Source: Entomortierella parvispora (taxonomy: Eukaryota > Mortierellomycota > Mortierellomycetes > Mortierellales > Mortierellaceae). Taken from it: a stretch of DNA of 64,000 bases. The stretch is from assembly GCA_963573315.1 (NCBI GenBank), contig OY752140.1, positions 3,286,001 through 3,350,000 on the forward strand. Direction: 5' to 3'. Positions 39,278-53,168 of this stretch are shown one piece after another (the first letter of the stretch is position 1; the number at the start of each line of letters is the position of its first letter). The translations under genes and the position numbers were made by a program. Below the pieces are notes generated by a model. That model did not search any database, was not told where the DNA came from, and saw only the letters and a program-made list of their open reading frames with translations.

Positions 39278-42200
39278 ATGAACAACCCCGGGACGACCAT
39301 TTCGCCACATACGACCCAAGACGAGTACGACGCCCTGCTCAGAGAGATTCTCGAATCTGATTCCTCTGGCGACGACCACCCCCGACCACCTTTGATTCCG
39401 TCGCGAACTCACACCACTCCATCCTCTTCCTTGGACTTGGACCTGAGCCTCTACCTGGACCTTGGCCTAGACCTTGACATCTCTCCCACTCGCCCGGACC
39501 CTGTCCACAAGACCGTTCTCGACAGCAACGACAGCACCCCTCGTAATTCGACAGACACTCAATCGCAGAAAAGGATATCCACCGTCAGCATTGTCATTGA
39601 GAACGATCTGCAAACCAACCAAAAGCACCCACAGCTAAACTCTTTCGAAAAAGAACGCTCCTCTAGACTTTCGCCAGGACGCCAACAGGCTAGTTCGCTA
39701 CTCTCCCTTTCCTCGCCCTCGTCAGTCTCCTCAAGCCCCTCGTCTTCTATCAACACCCTCACGAGGGCAAGCAGTGTCGAGTCTTCATCCGCGAGAAAGG
39801 GTCAGATCCACCCTCGCAATACTATCCAGTTTCTGGATACCACCTCCTCCATCCTCAGCACCTTTCCAACTTCGTCCTCCTTTGACGTCGAGACAGGTCT
39901 CGGAGATTCGCACCTTGCCCCCAACCACATCTCCAGCCTAAAGTCTCTCAAACAGAGGGAGAGAAACAGCGTTGCGCACAGTGTTGCCAAAAGTTTGGAG
40001 GATCATCAGCGTACTCTAGTCCATCGGCACGAACAGAGATTGGCGCGTTATAATCAAAGGCACGACTCTTTTCTTAAGCAGACCCCAAGGATGGACACAT
40101 CAAACCATCGTGGAAAGCCACGCGAAAATGGAACACAACGAAGCGGTCGTGACGCGTCGTCGTAAGTGTTGGTCGGACAATGTACAAAACCTGGACAAAT
40201 CAACACATACTGCACCTTGGAACTCACGGAAACCTTTGATCGGTTTGGAAAAATTGCTAGATTGTCGGCGCCTATCGTCCTCAAAGGATCCAACACAAGA
40301 CTAGGTACTGATGACCAGGAGACAGGTTCAATGCCTCCCGAGAATGAGATAGGGAAGGGTCGATTTTAACACAGTTTGCATTACGGATACCATCCTTCCT
40401 CATTAGTCAATGGACTACAGTCCATCACAGTGCTCGAGCAGAATTTTAATGAGCTCCGGATCCCAGAACTGGAGCTACTCAACACTCCAGAGACAACTAT
40501 CAGGGCAGTGCTAGCAGATCTTTACAAGATTTCCGAGGAACTACATATGCACTTACAGGGAGGTCCACTTTCGGATGCATCTCAAATCATCAGGAAAGAC
40601 GGTGGAAGCGTTGTCATCTCTGGGGAGTCTCAACGACAAAAGAGAATTAAGGATATCGTGGACCGAATCGTTCGTGAAACTTCGCTCTACGAGGAGTTCG
40701 TGCGCAAATGTAGGCTAAATGATACGGATCTGAGCTTGGCTATTCAACACGGCAGACACCGTTATAACATTTGTTCAATTATATGTTTGATATTAGCAAA
40801 CTATCTTAGTCTGGAGGCCATTTTGAACGAAGCCTCAGACGAAGACGATCTGGACCTGCAGGGATTTGGCGATCTTGTTGGAGACGGCTCTGAAATGGAC
40901 TCTGCCTCTGATGTTCACCATGAAGATACCCTCTCGCAGACCTCGTTCATGTCAGCAAATCACCACGGACATCTAAGCATGGGATCTTTACCAAGCTCTC
41001 CCATGTCAGCACTCTCTTATCGTACTCCGGAGCCTATGAACAGACTGCGGCCTCATGCCCTTCCTCATGGTGGTGCGGGATCGGTGGCATCATCATCCGC
41101 ATTGACGGGACGTCATTCTCGGGCTTCATCCGTTTCATTTTCAGTCTCTGGAATGAATCACTCAGAATCCCACTCTCCAGGACTCGGCGCAGGCGCTGAA
41201 CCTTGGGAGACATTTCGGTGGACTCCTCTCCTCAAACTCTCGGAGCAATTGTTTTCAGATGAAATCAAGGCGTCATCTGGACTTGGGACATGTATCGCAG
41301 TTTCCAACATCATCGCAGTAGGAACCAGTCGCGGGTCTGTGCTAGTTTATAGCACTTCGCAAGCTTTGGTCGGCATCTACGGTAGTGCTCAGTACGCTCT
41401 TGAGCATGGCTCAGTGTGTTCCATCGCTATTTCTGCGGACAATACGTACATGGTGGCTGGTCACTCTCTTGGAAGCATTATCGTTTGGAATATTAGCAAG
41501 CCAGCTGTTCCCTCGAGGATAATACCCCCTATCACTAAGGAAGTTGCGTTGTCTGGGAGGAAACTTGGACATATCAGAGGATCAGCCGTTCTAAATGTCG
41601 GGTTTGTTGGAATCAAGAGGGCAGAAGTTGTCAGTGCCGATGACCAGGTACCTACAACTCAGCATGTGTTCGGAACCCCGGAACAGGAGCGAGAAAGTCT
41701 GGTAATTAACGCTAGTTCTTTGTTCGTGATATTAGGGTATGGCATTCCACCACCTATTGTACAAAGTAATGATGGTCGGTGCAGTGGAAACAACACGGCT
41801 ACTTGGAAAATACCCTGCCCCGAAATTACCAAGAGGGTATGATAAACGCGCCGTAGTAGGTGCTCCCCGTCAGAGCACTGTATTCGGAATGGGAGTGCTC
41901 CCTTATGGTCAAATTCCCCACCCTGCTGACAATGCTGGACTCGTAGCGCTGCTGACACCTTTTAAGGTACATTGTAAATATTCAGTTATTTTTCCACTTG
42001 ATCTTTTGCAGCACGCTGACAAATGCAGGTTCATTTTGATAGTTGTTAATTGTCTGTGTCAAGCCCCAGCCACAAACGCTGTTCAAGTTTCTGCGCCCGA
42101 AAGATCTGCAGAGAGATGGGGAAGCGGCGGCAGTTGTATCTGGTAATCTGGCGTGGTTTCCAGCAACAAAAAGTCAAAAAGGTCAAGGTAATGCTGTCAA

Positions 42201-45200
42201 AATATTTGCGATGGTACCAAGAATGTTCACATATCCCTCAACACCAACACTGATATTCTCTGTTAATAGAGAGCGAAGTCACGGAGACGAACCCATTACT
42301 TGCTTTCTCTTGGAATCGGCACTTATACATTCTTCAAGTCGTAAAGGCAACGGACCAAACTCCTGGATCAATATCAAATGGACATCTAAGTCCTGATAGG
42401 AGATCGATGCAAGAGGCAAATGGAAAGAGTCCGAAGTTGGACTTCATCAAAATCGGCGATTGGATCTGCAGGGAAGGCATTGTTGGAATCCAATGGGTTA
42501 GACCGCAGGTATGTCCTAGCTGTTATTTCGCAACTGCACTCTCTCCGTGGTTTTACAGGCCTTTTAACACTCTGCACGTCCTTAGATTCTATTACTGCTG
42601 ACCAATACGGAGGACATAATCGTGTTCGATCCCAAACTCATGTGCGAGACAGAGCGTTGCAGTGCTAGGTCATTGCAAATTGTGTACCACGACTGGTTCA
42701 GGGACGTTGCCAAGACGCATCGGCCTCCGACCTCTACAGTCGCCTTGACGGATACCAAACTTCCCACGGGCGATATGTGTTACAATAGCAGTTGGAGAGT
42801 CCACAAAGGAAAATTGTTTGTTCTCGTAAGTTTTTTTCGTCTTTTGATCGACAGTATGGAAAGGCTTCTTTTGAACAATACATTCTAAGCAAGAATCTAC
42901 TATATGTTGAATCACATAGGGCGTGCGCCGTGTCCAGGTCGGAACAATACTCAATTGGACAGATCGTATCCTAGCGCTAGTGAAGTCGGGCGATTTTCTG
43001 GAGGGTATTGCACTGGCTACACTTTTCTACACTGGAAAATCTGTTCAGGCGGCTGTGGTTGGTTTGCCAGAAGACGAAGAAGCTCGGAAAAAGATTGTCG
43101 GAGAGAAGATTTACGAACTTTTGACAGCCTCTCTCAACTATACTTTCAACCCCGAGAGAATGTTGGATGTCGACGCAGATGCGGCTGCGGGAGGCGTAGG
43201 AGCAGGCACAGTATTGTTTCACGACCTGGCCATCCAAGCCATCGAGAGCTGCCTGGCGATTGAGGACCAAGAATTCTTATTCGAGGAGGTCTATGAGCGT
43301 TATGGAGAGGCAAACACAACTGTCAAAGGAATCTTTCTCCAAACCCTGGAGGGATATATTCTCCAGGACCGCGTTCAAGAAATGCCGCCCCAAGTCATGC
43401 AAGCGTTTGTGAAATACTACAGCGAACGCGGAATGTACAAGGAACTCGAAGTCTGTATCTGCCACACACCGTGCCACGTACTGGAAATGCATCAAATTGT
43501 TGACTTGTGTCAAAAGCACAAGTTGTACACAGCCCTGATATACGTTTGGAACAAGAGTATTGGCGACTATGTCAGTCCAGTTGTGGAGCTCCTCAAGGTC
43601 ATCAAGCCGATTCTAAAGGCTAGGCGTAATGGAGAACTGTCAAGCCAGGTGGCCGCATCCAATGGCCATGTTGGGGTGTCGGCTTTTTCACACCTGGGAG
43701 ACGAGAGAGCTGTCCTAAAGGAAGAGCCATCAGACGAAGAGATTGTACAAAAGCTCTACGAGTACCTGTCGGACAGTTTACTTGGAAAATCATATATCGA
43801 TGGCACCAAGTTAGAGGAGAGTCAAGCCGTTGCCGCCAAGGTCTCGCTCTACTCCTTCATCTTTTCAGGACGCTGCGTGATGTGGCCACCTGTAGGGGGC
43901 AAGCTCATTTTGACTGGCGACGCCGAAGATATCGAGGAAGCTGAGCCTACCTACCCGTACCTGAGACTGTTTTTGAGGCACGACAGTGAAGATTTTCTCA
44001 AAGTCATCGACAAGGCGTTTGAGGACAGCTACCTCGCTTCAACAAACCGCGATTTCTCTCAAGTAGCCAGGGGTCAGGATGGACTTGGAAAGGTCATCAG
44101 TCGCCAGTTGATCATCAACACCCTTCTTGAGGTTTTGACGCCCAGCTCTGCCTTCTCGAGCGCTGCTGTATCGGACCTTAATGGCGATGGAGGCTTTTCT
44201 GGAGACGAGTACACGCCCAAGGACATTGCTCACCTATACAGCTTTGTAGCCCGTAACTATGCAAAGTCTCCAAAATCTTTGGCTCTCTCACCGACAACTC
44301 TCGACCGCATCCTCACAAGGCTCTCGAGCGATACCGACGAGTCTACCCGGGAAGAAAGACAAGTGGCAGTCCAGGCTTTATTGCGCTGTTACACTCCTAA
44401 GGACGAAAGCGGTATGATGCCTCTGTACGAAAAGGCAGGGTTCTACAGGGTCTTGGAAAAGATGCATCGGGCCCAGAAGCAATACGGCCCCATGATCGTA
44501 ACCTACTTGAAGGATCCAGAACGACGACCCCAGGTCTTCGAAGCAATTCGAAAGCTACTTGACCCTGCAAGGGCTCATCGTGTGCCCATCACTGAGAAGC
44601 AGCGAACTGACATTGTCAAAACTGCGATGGAGCATATTGCCGAGATTGTGGACATCGATGGAGAGCAAGCTGCACTTTTAGTCCATCGTTACCTGAATGC
44701 GGAACATAGCTCGGTCTTGGAGACCTTGCATGGGTCTAATCCTCGACTCTTTGCCTACCTGCGCGGCCTTCTTGAGCCTTCCAACATTGTCAAATCTCAG
44801 GGCCCAAACATGACTGGGGATTATACTTTGGGAAGTCACGGAGGAGCAGCCAACGATGTCGACACCGGTGCATTCTCTATCACGGACCCGCTTATCCACG
44901 AACAGTATGTTGAACTGCTGTGTCAGTATGACCCATCAGGAGTGTATGACTACCTCGAGAGACATCAGGACAACAGCTATAGACTTGAACGCGTTTTGAA
45001 GATTTGTCAAGAAGCTGGTGTAGTCGATGCAGTTGTCTGGATCCTTGAGCGAAGTGGAAACGTAGGCGGAGCGCTCTCCAAGGTGCTTGAGATTGTTCAG
45101 GAGCGGATAGACATGTTGGCGACGTTGCTAAAATCCAAAGGCGAAGGCAAGATTCAGGATGCATTCTGGACTATGGAGGATCAGTCCAACGTCCGTGCCA

Positions 45201-46756
45201 GTCTGGTCCGCTTGCGAGGTGTACTTAATGTTGGCAAACAGCTGTGTGAACGACGAAGCCAGAAGGCCAAGCTGATCTCCCAAGCTGCTACCATGCCGGC
45301 ACCTGTCCGGACGACAGTGTCGGAGAGCGATACGGAAACCCTTTGGTTCCGATTGCTGCAGATGTTTGTGTCCGCATCACGCAGGATGACGCTTCTAATT
45401 GCAGAACATCTCCTAAAGACGGAAGAGGGAGAGAACCACAGTCCTAGGAAATCAGATGCGACCGTCGTTTTGATTGAGAACGCGCCGCCTTCGTTATTCT
45501 CCAACTCAAGCCCAGAGAGCGAGCATTCATTCCAGGTGATTGATCAGCTGTCCAACAATTTCAAGGGATTCGTTCAGTCCATCTTGGCAACGTTGCTCCT
45601 GTCAACATCGACACCCCAAGTGTCTCTGCCCTCCCTTTTGCGCCGCCTTTTGCAATCCGAGTCTGCTGAAGGAGGGGAACTGAATCGATTCTCGGATTTC
45701 AAGGACATTTTCTTGGGCATGCTGGATACGTTCAAATACGAGGGGCAACTTTTGGAGATGACGAATGGACTGTTTGAACGGGACCTATTCATGGGTGTGC
45801 AGCTGGTAGCTAAGAGCAGGGCAAAAGGATGGAGACCTCGTAAAGGCAGCTGTGAAATTTGTGGCGGAGCTTTCTGGGGTCCCAATATTGTCCGCGAACT
45901 TTGGGTCCAGCAACAACGAGCAGCGGCCCACGCGATCAAGGCTGCACTCAACACTAGCGTCAACTCGGACTCGATCGCAAGTGGAGGAACAAACTCTCCC
46001 ATCCCACCAGCTGTGGAGGGATCGTCCTCTTTGCACTCTGCAGACCCTTCCGCGGATTCCAGTTTAGCCGTCCATTCCCCCGAGAGCAAGATCAAGGATA
46101 AGAGGGTGGCTGACAGGGATTTGCTGCTCTTCAGATGCGGACATGGATACCATCGTCAATGCCTCGAGATGGAAACAGCTGCAACCCCTACTGTCACATC
46201 CCCCTTGCAAACTCCACAAAACCGCTTGTTGCAGATTTCTGATCTAGCTGGATCATCCCCCTCGACCACCCCAACCCCATCGGCAACCCTCAATTGTGCA
46301 GTCTGCAATGGATTGGTCAGGACATCCAAGCCAAAGGCAGCATCTCGTCCCACGTCGCGAACAGGAACCCGTAGCGAGGGTCACCAACATCATCATCCAT
46401 CGACCACTCATTCTCGAACTAGCAGCTCCCGTGCACGGAATGCAGGATGGTCTCATGTTGAGTCCCCTCGGCCGAAATCGGCTGTGGCGTCGTCTCATTT
46501 GAAAACGGCTTCGTCTCCATCCCCACCACCTCAGTCTTCTGCAGATATGAATGGCCATGGACGACGCAGTAAGGAGCAGAACAGCAGCATGGCTCCTAGT
46601 CTTCCCAGGACTCCACCACCAAGCAATGGTGTCTATACTTTCGATGATGGTCGAGATTCCCCTGGACCAGGAGGATATCAAAACAGCAACGAATATGAGG
46701 CAGCAACCAGTCCGAGCATGCGTTTGGATAAAGGCAAGCAAAGGGCGCAATACTAG
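39278..46756 (+). CDS. VPS8: Vps8, CORVET tethering complex subunit
   Basis: Seven exons: 39278-40161, 40375-41647, 41736-41966, 42043-42187, 42270-42508, 42586-42825 and 42920-46756, giving 2282 residues; frames close at every junction. The N-terminal ~300 residues and a segment near 40.9-41.2 kb are disordered and Ser-rich. The beta-propeller region is clear (GTCIAVSNIIAVGTSRGSVLVY, VLNVGFVGIKRAEVVSADDQ joined to GMAFHHLLYKVMMVGA). An alpha-solenoid fills exon 7, and a C-terminal zinc-binding (RING-like) region has CEIC ... CGHGYHRQC ... CAVC split by long Ser-rich inserts. Vps8 works with Vps3 and the class C core as a Rab5 (Vps21) effector at early endosomes. The protein is longer than yeast Vps8 because of inserts. 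The 213-bp first intron could hide a small exon. Confidence 0.92.
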
Positions 46757-47240
46757 GATGGTCAGTAATGATGGGCGTCAAAAGTTACAACTACACATCT
46801 AAATAAGACAGAATAAAAAAACCCACCACGATTTGCTAATCATTTCATCTTGCCCTCTTTACCGTTGCAACATGGTTAATTAAAATCGACCCATTGCTTG
46901 AGCCAGTACCACTTGCTTCAACGGATGACGCGCAGCTCATAAGCTCACTGTTTTGCTTTTGGTTCGTGCTCATTCTTGTCAGCAAAACATGGCGCACATC
47001 TCCCCTGCTGACGCCCAACTTGTTTATTTTTGCGCGGCAACTCCCCACCACCACCATCATCATCATCACCCTCTGCGCCAGCGCATGCTCCTTCAATTGA
47101 GATTCCCCTTTCACTCTTCAAAAAACTTTACAATACAAAATTTTGTATAATATTACGAATTTCTATTATTTATGAAAGTAGATGGGGGTGTTTTGTATAT
47201 GCACTAGTATTTAGGAGGGGAGAGTGGAAAGGAAGGCAGT
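46757..47240. other. 3' region between convergent VPS8 and PMA1
   Basis: 484 bp holding both 3' ends. A CAT/CAC-rich patch occurs near 47045-47070 and an AT-rich stretch near 47120-47170 likely contains PMA1 3'-end signals. No gene supported. Confidence 0.5.
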
Positions 47241-50200
47241 CTACTTCTGCTCCTCGAGCTCAGCCTTGGACTCGGCGACGACGTGAGACCTCTCCTGGAA
47301 GGAGGAGACGACGGCGGTCATGACGGCGACCTTGCGGACGGTGTCAATGGACTCCCAGACGCGATCCTGCTGGATCTGGGCGGCCTTGCGGGTAGACAAC
47401 TTTGTGCGACGGGCCGAGGTGGGGACCAAAGCCGCGGTCAACTCAAAGGACCAACGCTTGAACATCTGGACCTTGACGACATCCAAGATGATGAAGTAGA
47501 TGAAAGAGATCAAGAGGACGACGATGGCCTGACCAGCGGGGACCTTGGGGGTCAAACCACCAAAGATGACCATCAACAAGGCAATGATCTGGGTACCGAT
47601 AATGACGACGGCAAAGATGGGCGAGGGCAGGTTCTCCCAGAAGTAACCGGTCAAACGGGTCGAGAAGATGACAAAGTGAGGAGCGGACGAAATGTGGAGG
47701 TACATGATCGACTCGAGCTTGCGCTCAACCTCGGGGGCGTCATGATCCACGGGCGCGTAACCAAAGTGCTTCCAGAAGATGAAGAAATGGGCAAAGGACA
47801 AGGCCGAGAGGCAGATACCGAGGACGACGGACATGGTGATCAATTGACCGATTCTCCACTTGTCGGGGCGGGCAGAGATCTGGGCGTTATCGACAGCAAT
47901 GACCAAGGTAGCCAAATCGTTCAAGATGCAAATCAAGATCAACAAGTGAGCGGGGAGGGCCCAGTCGTAGGCCATGACGACAACAAAGAAGAACATCAAG
48001 AAGTGGACGGTGGAGGTGATACGGTAAAGGGCATAGGAACGCATGCGCTGGAAGATGGCACGGGAGGTCATCAAACCATCGACAATGGTCGACAAACCGG
48101 GGGCGAGCAAGACAATGTCGGCAGCAGAGCGGGCAGCATCTGTGCATCCGTGGACAGCAATACCAACGTTGGCCTTCTTGAGAGCGGGGGCATCGTTGAC
48201 ACCATCACCAGTCATACCGACGAGGATACCACGCTTCTGGAGCAACTCGACGACACGGTACTTGTGCTCGGGAATGACCTGGGCGAAACCATCGGCACGG
48301 ATAACGTGCTCGGTAATCTCATCCTCGGACTTGTCAGCATCGACCAAGTGACCAGCATCCAACATGACACGCTGCATACCAAGACGGTGGGCGACCTCCT
48401 TGGCAATGATCAACTGATCACCGGTAATCATCTTGACGGAAACACCCATGTCGTTACAGCGGCTAATGGTCTCGGCAGAGTCAGGGCGAGGGGGGTCAAT
48501 CAAGGAGATCATACCAATCAACTCCCACTGGTCCATGTTACCCTCAACGGTACGGGCGACACCCAAGGCACGAAGACCACGCTTGGCAAGAGAGTTGACA
48601 GCACGGACGGCATCATCATCACCACCGACAAGGCGGATAATGACCTGGGGGGCACCCTTGGCGACCTTGAAGGTAGAGTTGGTCTCGAGGTTGGTAATGG
48701 TGGCCTGGGTCAACTTGGTGGAGGGGTTGAAGGGCAAGAAGGAGGTAACCTTGAAGCCGGGAACCTCGTGCTTGTGGGTGCGACCCTTCAAGATCTCGAG
48801 CTGATCCTCAGCGGCGGTACGGACGGCAAACTCAATGGGATCGTTGGCACCAGCCTCGGCAGCGAGGTAAGAGTACAAGAGGATATCATCGGAAGAGTAG
48901 TTGTTGGCAAGGTAGGGCTCATCAAAGGTCAACTCGTTCAAGGTGAGAGTTCCGGTCTTGTCAGAGCAGAGAACAGAGACAGAGGCCATCTCCTCGACGG
49001 CTGTGAGACGCTTGACAATGACCTTCTTGGCAGCGAGCTGCTTAGCACCGACGGCCATGGTGACGGACATGACGGTGGGGAGACCGACGGGAATGGCAGC
49101 GACAGTCAAGACGAGAATCTTGCGGAGAACGGTCAAGAACTTTCCGTTCTCGGTACCCTTGAAGTGAACGAGCTGGTAGACCATGATGATGAGGACGAGG
49201 ACAACGGTGATGAGAATCAAGAAGTTACCAATGCGGTTGATAATCTTCTGGAAGTGACCCTCCTCGGTGGTGATGGAGATCAAGTTGGCGGCACGACCAA
49301 TGAAGGTGTCACCACCAGTCTTGGTAACGACAGCCATTTGCTGACCCTGCTTGACGATGGAGGAAGAGTAGACGGTCTTGCCCTTGTTCTTGGCAACGGG
49401 GAGAGACTCTCCGGTCAAGGCAGACTGGTCAATCAAGAGATCACCCTCGGTGGCCTCACCGGTGGCACCAATACCCAAGAGACGACCATCGGCGGGGACA
49501 ATGTCTCCGAGACGGAGGACAATGATATCACCGGGAACCAAAGCAGCAACGTCCAACTCGACCAAGTGACCGTCACGCCAGCAGCGAGTCTTCAAAGCAA
49601 GAGTCTGACGAAGGGCATCCAAAGCAGACTCGGCCTTGGACTCCTCAACGAAACCGATACAGGCGTTAACCAAGAGAAGACCCAAGATAATACCGAAATC
49701 CAACCAATCCTTGACCACGGCCGAGATAATACAGGCGACCTCAATCAGGTAAGCAATAGCGCCGGTGAAGTAACCCAAGAACTTGAGGAAAGGGTTACGC
49801 TTGACCTCGGCCAACTCGTTGGGACCGAAGCGAGCAAGACGCTCGTTAGCCTCGGCGGTGGTCAAACCGGACTTGACATCGGTTTGGAGCAAAGCCTCGA
49901 GCTCGGGCGAGATCTCGTCCTTGTGCTCGTGGTGCTCGGCCTCCTCGACTTCGAGGTGACCCTTCTGATGGGTTTCTATTGGACAGGAAGCAAAAACAAG
50001 CAGATGGAGATTGTCAATATCCATTCAATGGCATGCAATATGAAAGCAGTAAGAGAGAGAGAGAGAGATGAAATAAATGAAGTGCGCCCAAAAAGGCACG
50101 AGAGGAGGGGAAGGGGAAAAAATTGATCGGTTCCTGGGATTCGGTGGTGGTGTTTGTGTGTTGTGTGCGCGTGGTATTTCGGGTGGTTGAATGAAACTGC

Positions 50201-50458
50201 ACTGAGACGTGCAAACACGAAACAAACAAACAAAGACTTGGATCATGGGTTGTGTGGCGTAGGGTTTGCAGAGTGGTGGAAAGAGTGATGTTCTCTTTTT
50301 AAGGGCCGAAGGGCCGATATCATTGTTGCTGTTTGTAGATGTTGTCGCTGTTGTCTGATATTGTCGATGGTGTTGTTGACGAAGGGATTGCAAACAAAAG
50401 AGAGATACAGAAAGATGAGGAGATGGTGCGCGATCCTACCTTCGATCTTTTCAGACAT
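47241..50458 (-). CDS. PMA1: plasma-membrane H+-ATPase (P3A-type)
   Basis: Exon 1 is 50458-50440 (19 nt, MSEKIE plus one base), followed by a 464-bp intron and exon 2, 49975-47241; total 917 residues. The splice restores MSEKIEETHQKGH in frame. Signature parts are the actuator motif LTGESLP, the phosphorylation site CSDKTGTLT (Asp about 345), the nucleotide-binding KGAPQ and the hinge MTGDGVNDAPALKKANVGIAV. About ten membrane spans are visible. The C-terminal tail carries RVWESIDTVRK, the kind of auto-inhibitory segment known from fungal pumps. It exports protons and sets the membrane potential for nutrient uptake. Codon use is strongly biased to C-ending codons, indicating high expression, and leaves long stop-free antisense frames. 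Confidence 0.96.
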
Positions 50459-53168
50459 TGGGAGGGAGGTTCTTTTCGAACAAGCTGTTGTTCCTTAGGG
50501 AGACAGGTTGGGCGAGAAGAGGGGGGGAGGAAGGAGGAAGAGGAGGGAGGGAAGTGTGAGAGTGAAGGGAACTTGAGAAAAGGAAAAGAAGCGGGGCGTG
50601 GGTGGATACCTCTTTTTATATACTCGGGCCAGAGGGCGGGCAGAAAGGGACAGGGGAAGAGATATCGATCAAAACGAGCGAGGGGCAGACTTGTTTGGGC
50701 AGAGGCGTGTCCACTCGCAGACAAGGATGAGAGCGGGTCATGAAAGGGTTGGGTGGTGGTTACGATGGGTGAATGAATGGACAGTGGAACTCTGGAAGGA
50801 CAGGGTACATAAGTAGCGTGAGTAAGAGCAGAAAAGACTGTTTTTGGGTTCTCCAGGCGGTGGGAGCAGAAAGGCCCATCTGTCCTGGGTATCGGAGAGT
50901 CGAGGCAGGATTTTACCAGGCAATTGGGCAACAGATGGACGTACGAGCCAATGCGCAACTGTGCGACACTGTGGGTACCCCTCTCAATTGGACCCACGTC
51001 AACAATAAGAATAAATAAGAAAAAAAGCGACCGCCCCGGTAAAGAAAGAACAGAATAAGAATAAGAATAATTAAGGCCAAGCCAGTCAGAATGAGCGAAC
51101 GAGACGGAAAAAAAAACCTTTTTGCGTGAATGAAAGAGCAGTTTGGGGGGACACAAACAACAAACAAGACTGAGGGGTCAAGAATAGGCTAGCGTGGTCG
51201 ACAGAGGACTCCCAAAGTGGGTAAACTGTAGTTCCTTGGCCGTTTGTCCTCTTTGGCCCGCCCACAGCATTTGGCAATCCAGACCCGCGCGATCGCTCAT
51301 TTGGGGGGTGCTGACACGGCATGGAAGCCCATGGCCGACTGACCATGACAAGATAAACCATAATTATTGCTGAGAAGGATGAGAGCGAAATGAGGGGTTT
51401 TTTTTCTCGCTTCTGATTCGCAATTGTGCCCGCACATTTTCTATTTTATTGTTCAAAAGAGTACAGAGGTGTTGCTGATGGGCGGAGGAGACGAGATGAG
51501 CAGGCAGACAATGGGACCTCATCCCCCAAAGCGGTAGCCTACCGGGTGAGTGGAGTAGGAAAGAGAGGAAAAAGACAAAAAGTCAAAGGCCATCAAGGTC
51601 TTTTAGGCCACACTGAGACTTTCTGACTATTTTAGGCTCCAGCTTTGAGGGAACCTGACTGGGCAGCTGGCTTTGGCGAAATGTCGGAGAGTTGGCTACC
51701 GAGGGCGCACTTTACACTCAGAAGAAGCCAGACAGGGAACCCAGGCGAAGCAAGACGGCGAAGTATGAACACCAGCACGCCAGGTGCTTTCCATGCTCTC
51801 CCCCCGCAGGTACACCAGAAGCACCAGGGATCTCGATACGAATCAGGGTTTTCTTCGTCCGCTTTCAGCCAGGGTCGACGGTGCGGTGCACCCCGACAGT
51901 GCCTGTCTGCGTATCTTTTGTTTGTGTCTGTGCCAAGGGTGTGGTGGCAAGGCACGAGTGCAGATGTGAGCTTCGCAGCAACCCGGGGAAAGCTCATTGT
52001 GGCACTGAGAGTGACCCCCGGGAATAGATAGGGTCGGCCACATCCGTAAACAAAACAAGTGCAACGTGAACACAACAACACAACAACACAACAAGGAACG
52101 ACCTGGTGAAAAAATAAATCAAACGGGCAAGAATTATCCATGACGACAAAGAACAACAAAAAAGAATGCCCTCATGGGTCATTTGCTGTCGTCTGCGCGG
52201 TGCTGAGGGACGATCTGCTATCTGAATGAGACCTTCTTTGCTACGCAGTCCGTCGCATGCATCATCCAACGGAGTGCGGAAACAGCGGAGACAGCGCATC
52301 CACAGGAGCGAATAGATCTGACGCGAGAGATTCCTCTTTAGCCACCTTTGCAGTGTTGGCTAGCGTCGGAAACAAAACAAAAGAGTCACCCAAACGCCCG
52401 ATGGCGGCTCCTGCTTTTGGAAAACGTTTCTCCGGGGGTTGAAGATAAATCGAAGGGCGCTTCATGGTCAAAGTTGCGCTCTACTCGGCTCACACTTACC
52501 CACGCTTGTGTCCCCACCCCTCATTACTGACGATGGAAGGTCAGGCCTTCCTTAAGATTGACATTAGTGGTTAGCAGAGTCGACGGAAAAAGCTGCTGTT
52601 CTGTCTCAGACCATGCATGTTTCCCGCCAGCGCAAACTGGGGAGGTGAGACGGGACATGGCAAGGGCCCGGGCACAGTAATAACATCTTTGTTTCCAGCC
52701 TTTGAAAGCAAGAGACTCATCCGAAGGTAGTGATGGCCGAGCTTCAAACTGATGCATCCCCGCATCAAGTTCACCACCTTTTTTTTTTTCTTTTTTCGCG
52801 TTGTCCCACCGTCGCACGGGTGTCGCACAAGCGACTGGCTGTCTGTTCCTGAAACTTGAATCAAATACGATTGGAAGAAGATAATTCTTCTTCCTATCGC
52901 ATTTGCTGCGTCTCTAGATGAATCACGTGACCAATTGGGCGTGGCGTTCTTTTTTTAGCCTGCCACAGCTCGGCCATGTTCCCATGTGCCCTGACAGAAG
53001 GACAGCGATCGTCATCACCCTTCCCTTCCGCTCTCTCATGTGATGCCCTGTTTCACCCTCGCACTTCCGTTATCACTCTTACTTCCTGTGCTTCAGCCAT
53101 CCCGCATCTTGCTGCTCACCTCCAATACCTGCCACCCTCAGTGACAACCCTCTCAACACACAGCAACG
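50459..53168. other. long intergenic region upstream of PMA1 and the oxidase gene
   Basis: 2.7 kb shared by two divergent promoters. The PMA1 side is purine-rich on the plus strand near 50500-50600. AACAC/ACAAC-rich tracts occur near 52065-52095. Small frames here lack protein-like composition or recognisable motifs; I see no gene or RNA. Confidence 0.5.
50615..50622 (-). promoter_or_regulatory. TATA box of PMA1
   Basis: TATATAAA on the minus strand lies 157 bp before the PMA1 start codon. A consensus TATA at this spacing suits a highly expressed gene. Confidence 0.5.

Noticed and set aside
47283-50126. 947-residue frame on the plus strand opposite PMA1
   Set aside because: It is the antisense shadow of PMA1. 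Strong bias to C-ending codons removes stops from the opposite strand; the product is Gly/Asp/Gln-rich with no motif.
51632-52159. Frames of 128-175 residues in the PMA1/oxidase intergenic region
   Set aside because: Overlapping on both strands, with no recognisable domain or convincing start context.
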